NCBI GenBank assembly: GCA_946478765.1
Contig: CAMLDH010000263.1
Span: 1-5,758 of the forward strand
Direction of reading: 5' to 3'
Length of the DNA stretch: 5,758 nt
Origin: an uncultured Oxalobacteraceae bacterium
GTDB lineage: Bacteria > Pseudomonadota > Gammaproteobacteria > Burkholderiales > Burkholderiaceae
Below are positions 4,974-5,758 of the stretch, piece after piece. The position numbers and the translations under genes are program-made. The stretch's first letter is position 1, and every line of letters begins with the position of its first letter. The notes under the pieces were generated by a model, which worked only from the letters and a program-made list of their open reading frames with translations, was not told where the DNA came from and did no database searches.

Positions 4974-5758
4974 TCACGATCTCACGCACAATACGGCATC
5001 GCCGGTCACGACATCCAGCGCGCGCATCGCCTCCGGCGCGAGCGCGACGCTATCCGACAGCTCGACGCGCGCGCATGTCGTCTGTACCGCCCGGAAACTT
5101 TGTTCTTTGATATTACTGACCAGATACCTGCCCGGTGTCGCCGCACCACCCTTGCCCCAGCCACCCGCGACCTGACGCTGCATCGCCCCGGAGAATGCAC
5201 GCAACGCATGCTTATGCGCCTGCAGGATGGGGCCGCCGTCAAAGATGTCGATGAACGCATCCGGTTCGAACCCCTCTTCCGACAGAATCCGGAATGGCAA
5301 TTCGCCCTCTGCGTGCACCTGTCCCATCGCTGCCTGCGCTTCTGCCGGCAGGAGCGGCACATAGACCGGGTAATGCGGCATCAATTCCACGATCAGCGTA
5401 CGGTTGCGCGCACCCTCGATCACCCGTTCGGCTTCCAGAAAATCCATCTGGAAAAATTTTCGTCCCAGCGCTTCCCAAAACGGTGAACGGCCATTGGCAT
5501 CGGTAATGCCGGCCAGCGACGCGAAGAATTTCTCGCCGAAGCGATGCGGCGCAATTGCAGCAAACAGCAGCCGTGCACGCGACAACAGCACCGCCTCTTG
5601 CCCGGCCTCACGCCAGTTGCGCACATAAAAACTCGATAACTGCGAATAGCCGGTCAGATCCGAACACAGCGTCAACGCATGCACGCTATGGCTGATATTG
5701 AGATCGCGCGACGCCTGTTGGATCACGTCGTTGCGGAATGCAAAGAAAGTGCCGGCCG
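4974..5758 (-). CDS. aruF: Arginine/ornithine N-succinyltransferase, subunit AruF (AI), 5'-truncated by window end
   Basis: This is the paralogous first subunit of the arginine N-succinyltransferase. The last 260 residues are visible; the family length near 340 implies about 80 missing N-terminal residues. The reading frame continues upstream of the GTG at 5724-5726 to the window edge, encoding AGTFFAFRNDVIQQASRD, which matches the conserved family block before the catalytic domain, so that GTG is internal and not the start. Visible blocks are LTLCSDLTGYSQLSSFYV, SPFWEALGRKFFQMDF, VELMPHYPVYVPLLPAEAQ and FIDIFDGGPILQAH, each with a counterpart in the adjacent AruG. The CoA-loop region NWREAGQEAVLLSRAR differs from the RSGHNG loop of AruG, which fits subunit specialisation. 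It ends 7 bases before the aruG start, so the two are surely cotranscribed. Assignment to AruF rather than AruG rests on gene order and sequence resemblance. Confidence 0.92.
   Translation of the reverse strand, partial: AGTFFAFRNDVIQQASRDLNISHSVHALTLCSDLTGYSQLSSFYVRNWREAGQEAVLLSRARLLFAAIAPHRFGEKFFASLAGITDANGRSPFWEALGRKFFQMDFLEAERVIEGARNRTLIVELMPHYPVYVPLLPAEAQAAMGQVHAEGELPFRILSEEGFEPDAFIDIFDGGPILQAHKHALRAFSGAMQRQVAGGWGKGGAATPGRYLVSNIKEQSFRAVQTTCARVELSDSVALAPEAMRALDVVTGDAVLCVRS

Noticed and set aside
5724..5726. GTG as the start codon of aruF.
   Set aside because: The frame continues upstream to the window edge with conserved family sequence (AGTFFAFRND), so this GTG is an internal valine codon.

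Overview
The window is a betaproteobacterial chromosomal fragment, most likely from the Burkholderiales and perhaps the Oxalobacteraceae. This placement is an inference from three things: the split two-subunit arginine succinyltransferase (AruF plus AruG), the large-type NAD-glutamate dehydrogenase, and a C/G-rich intergenic repeat of a kind I associate with this group. All genes lie on the minus strand, so transcription runs from position 5758 towards position 1. The window holds most of a catabolic operon for the arginine succinyltransferase (AST) pathway, followed by the start of a glutamate dehydrogenase gene.

In transcription order the layout is: the 3' part of aruF (5758-4974, its start lies outside the window); aruG/astA (4966-3932) after a 7-base gap; astD (3939-2476), overlapping astA by 8 bases; a 244-base gap filled almost entirely by a MITE-like inserted element (2258-2476) with a nested C/G-rich hairpin repeat; astB (2231-837); a 301-base AT-rich non-coding gap with a promoter candidate and two dyads; and the N-terminal end of an NAD-specific glutamate dehydrogenase (535 down to 48). 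Bases 1-47 are not genomic. They match the 3' 47 bases of the 58-base Illumina universal (P5/TruSeq) adapter, so the real sequence begins at 48 and the apparent stop codon of the dehydrogenase is an artefact.

The genes work together. AruF/AruG succinylate arginine with succinyl-CoA. AstB hydrolyses succinylarginine to succinylornithine, ammonia and CO2. An aminotransferase (AstC, not in the window) makes succinylglutamate semialdehyde. AstD oxidises that to succinylglutamate. AstE (not in the window) releases glutamate and succinate. The NAD-glutamate dehydrogenase can then deaminate the glutamate to 2-oxoglutarate. astE would often follow astB, and it is absent from that position here.

I see no undescribed multi-gene system. 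The most interesting observation is the astD-astB spacer. Two 27-base terminal inverted repeats (25 of 27 matching) are bounded by TA dinucleotides in a C-TA...TA-G context. Removing the element with one TA restores an in-frame TAG stop for astD and a short spacer carrying the astB ribosome-binding site. This looks like an IS630/Tc1-type MITE inserted exactly at the astD stop codon.
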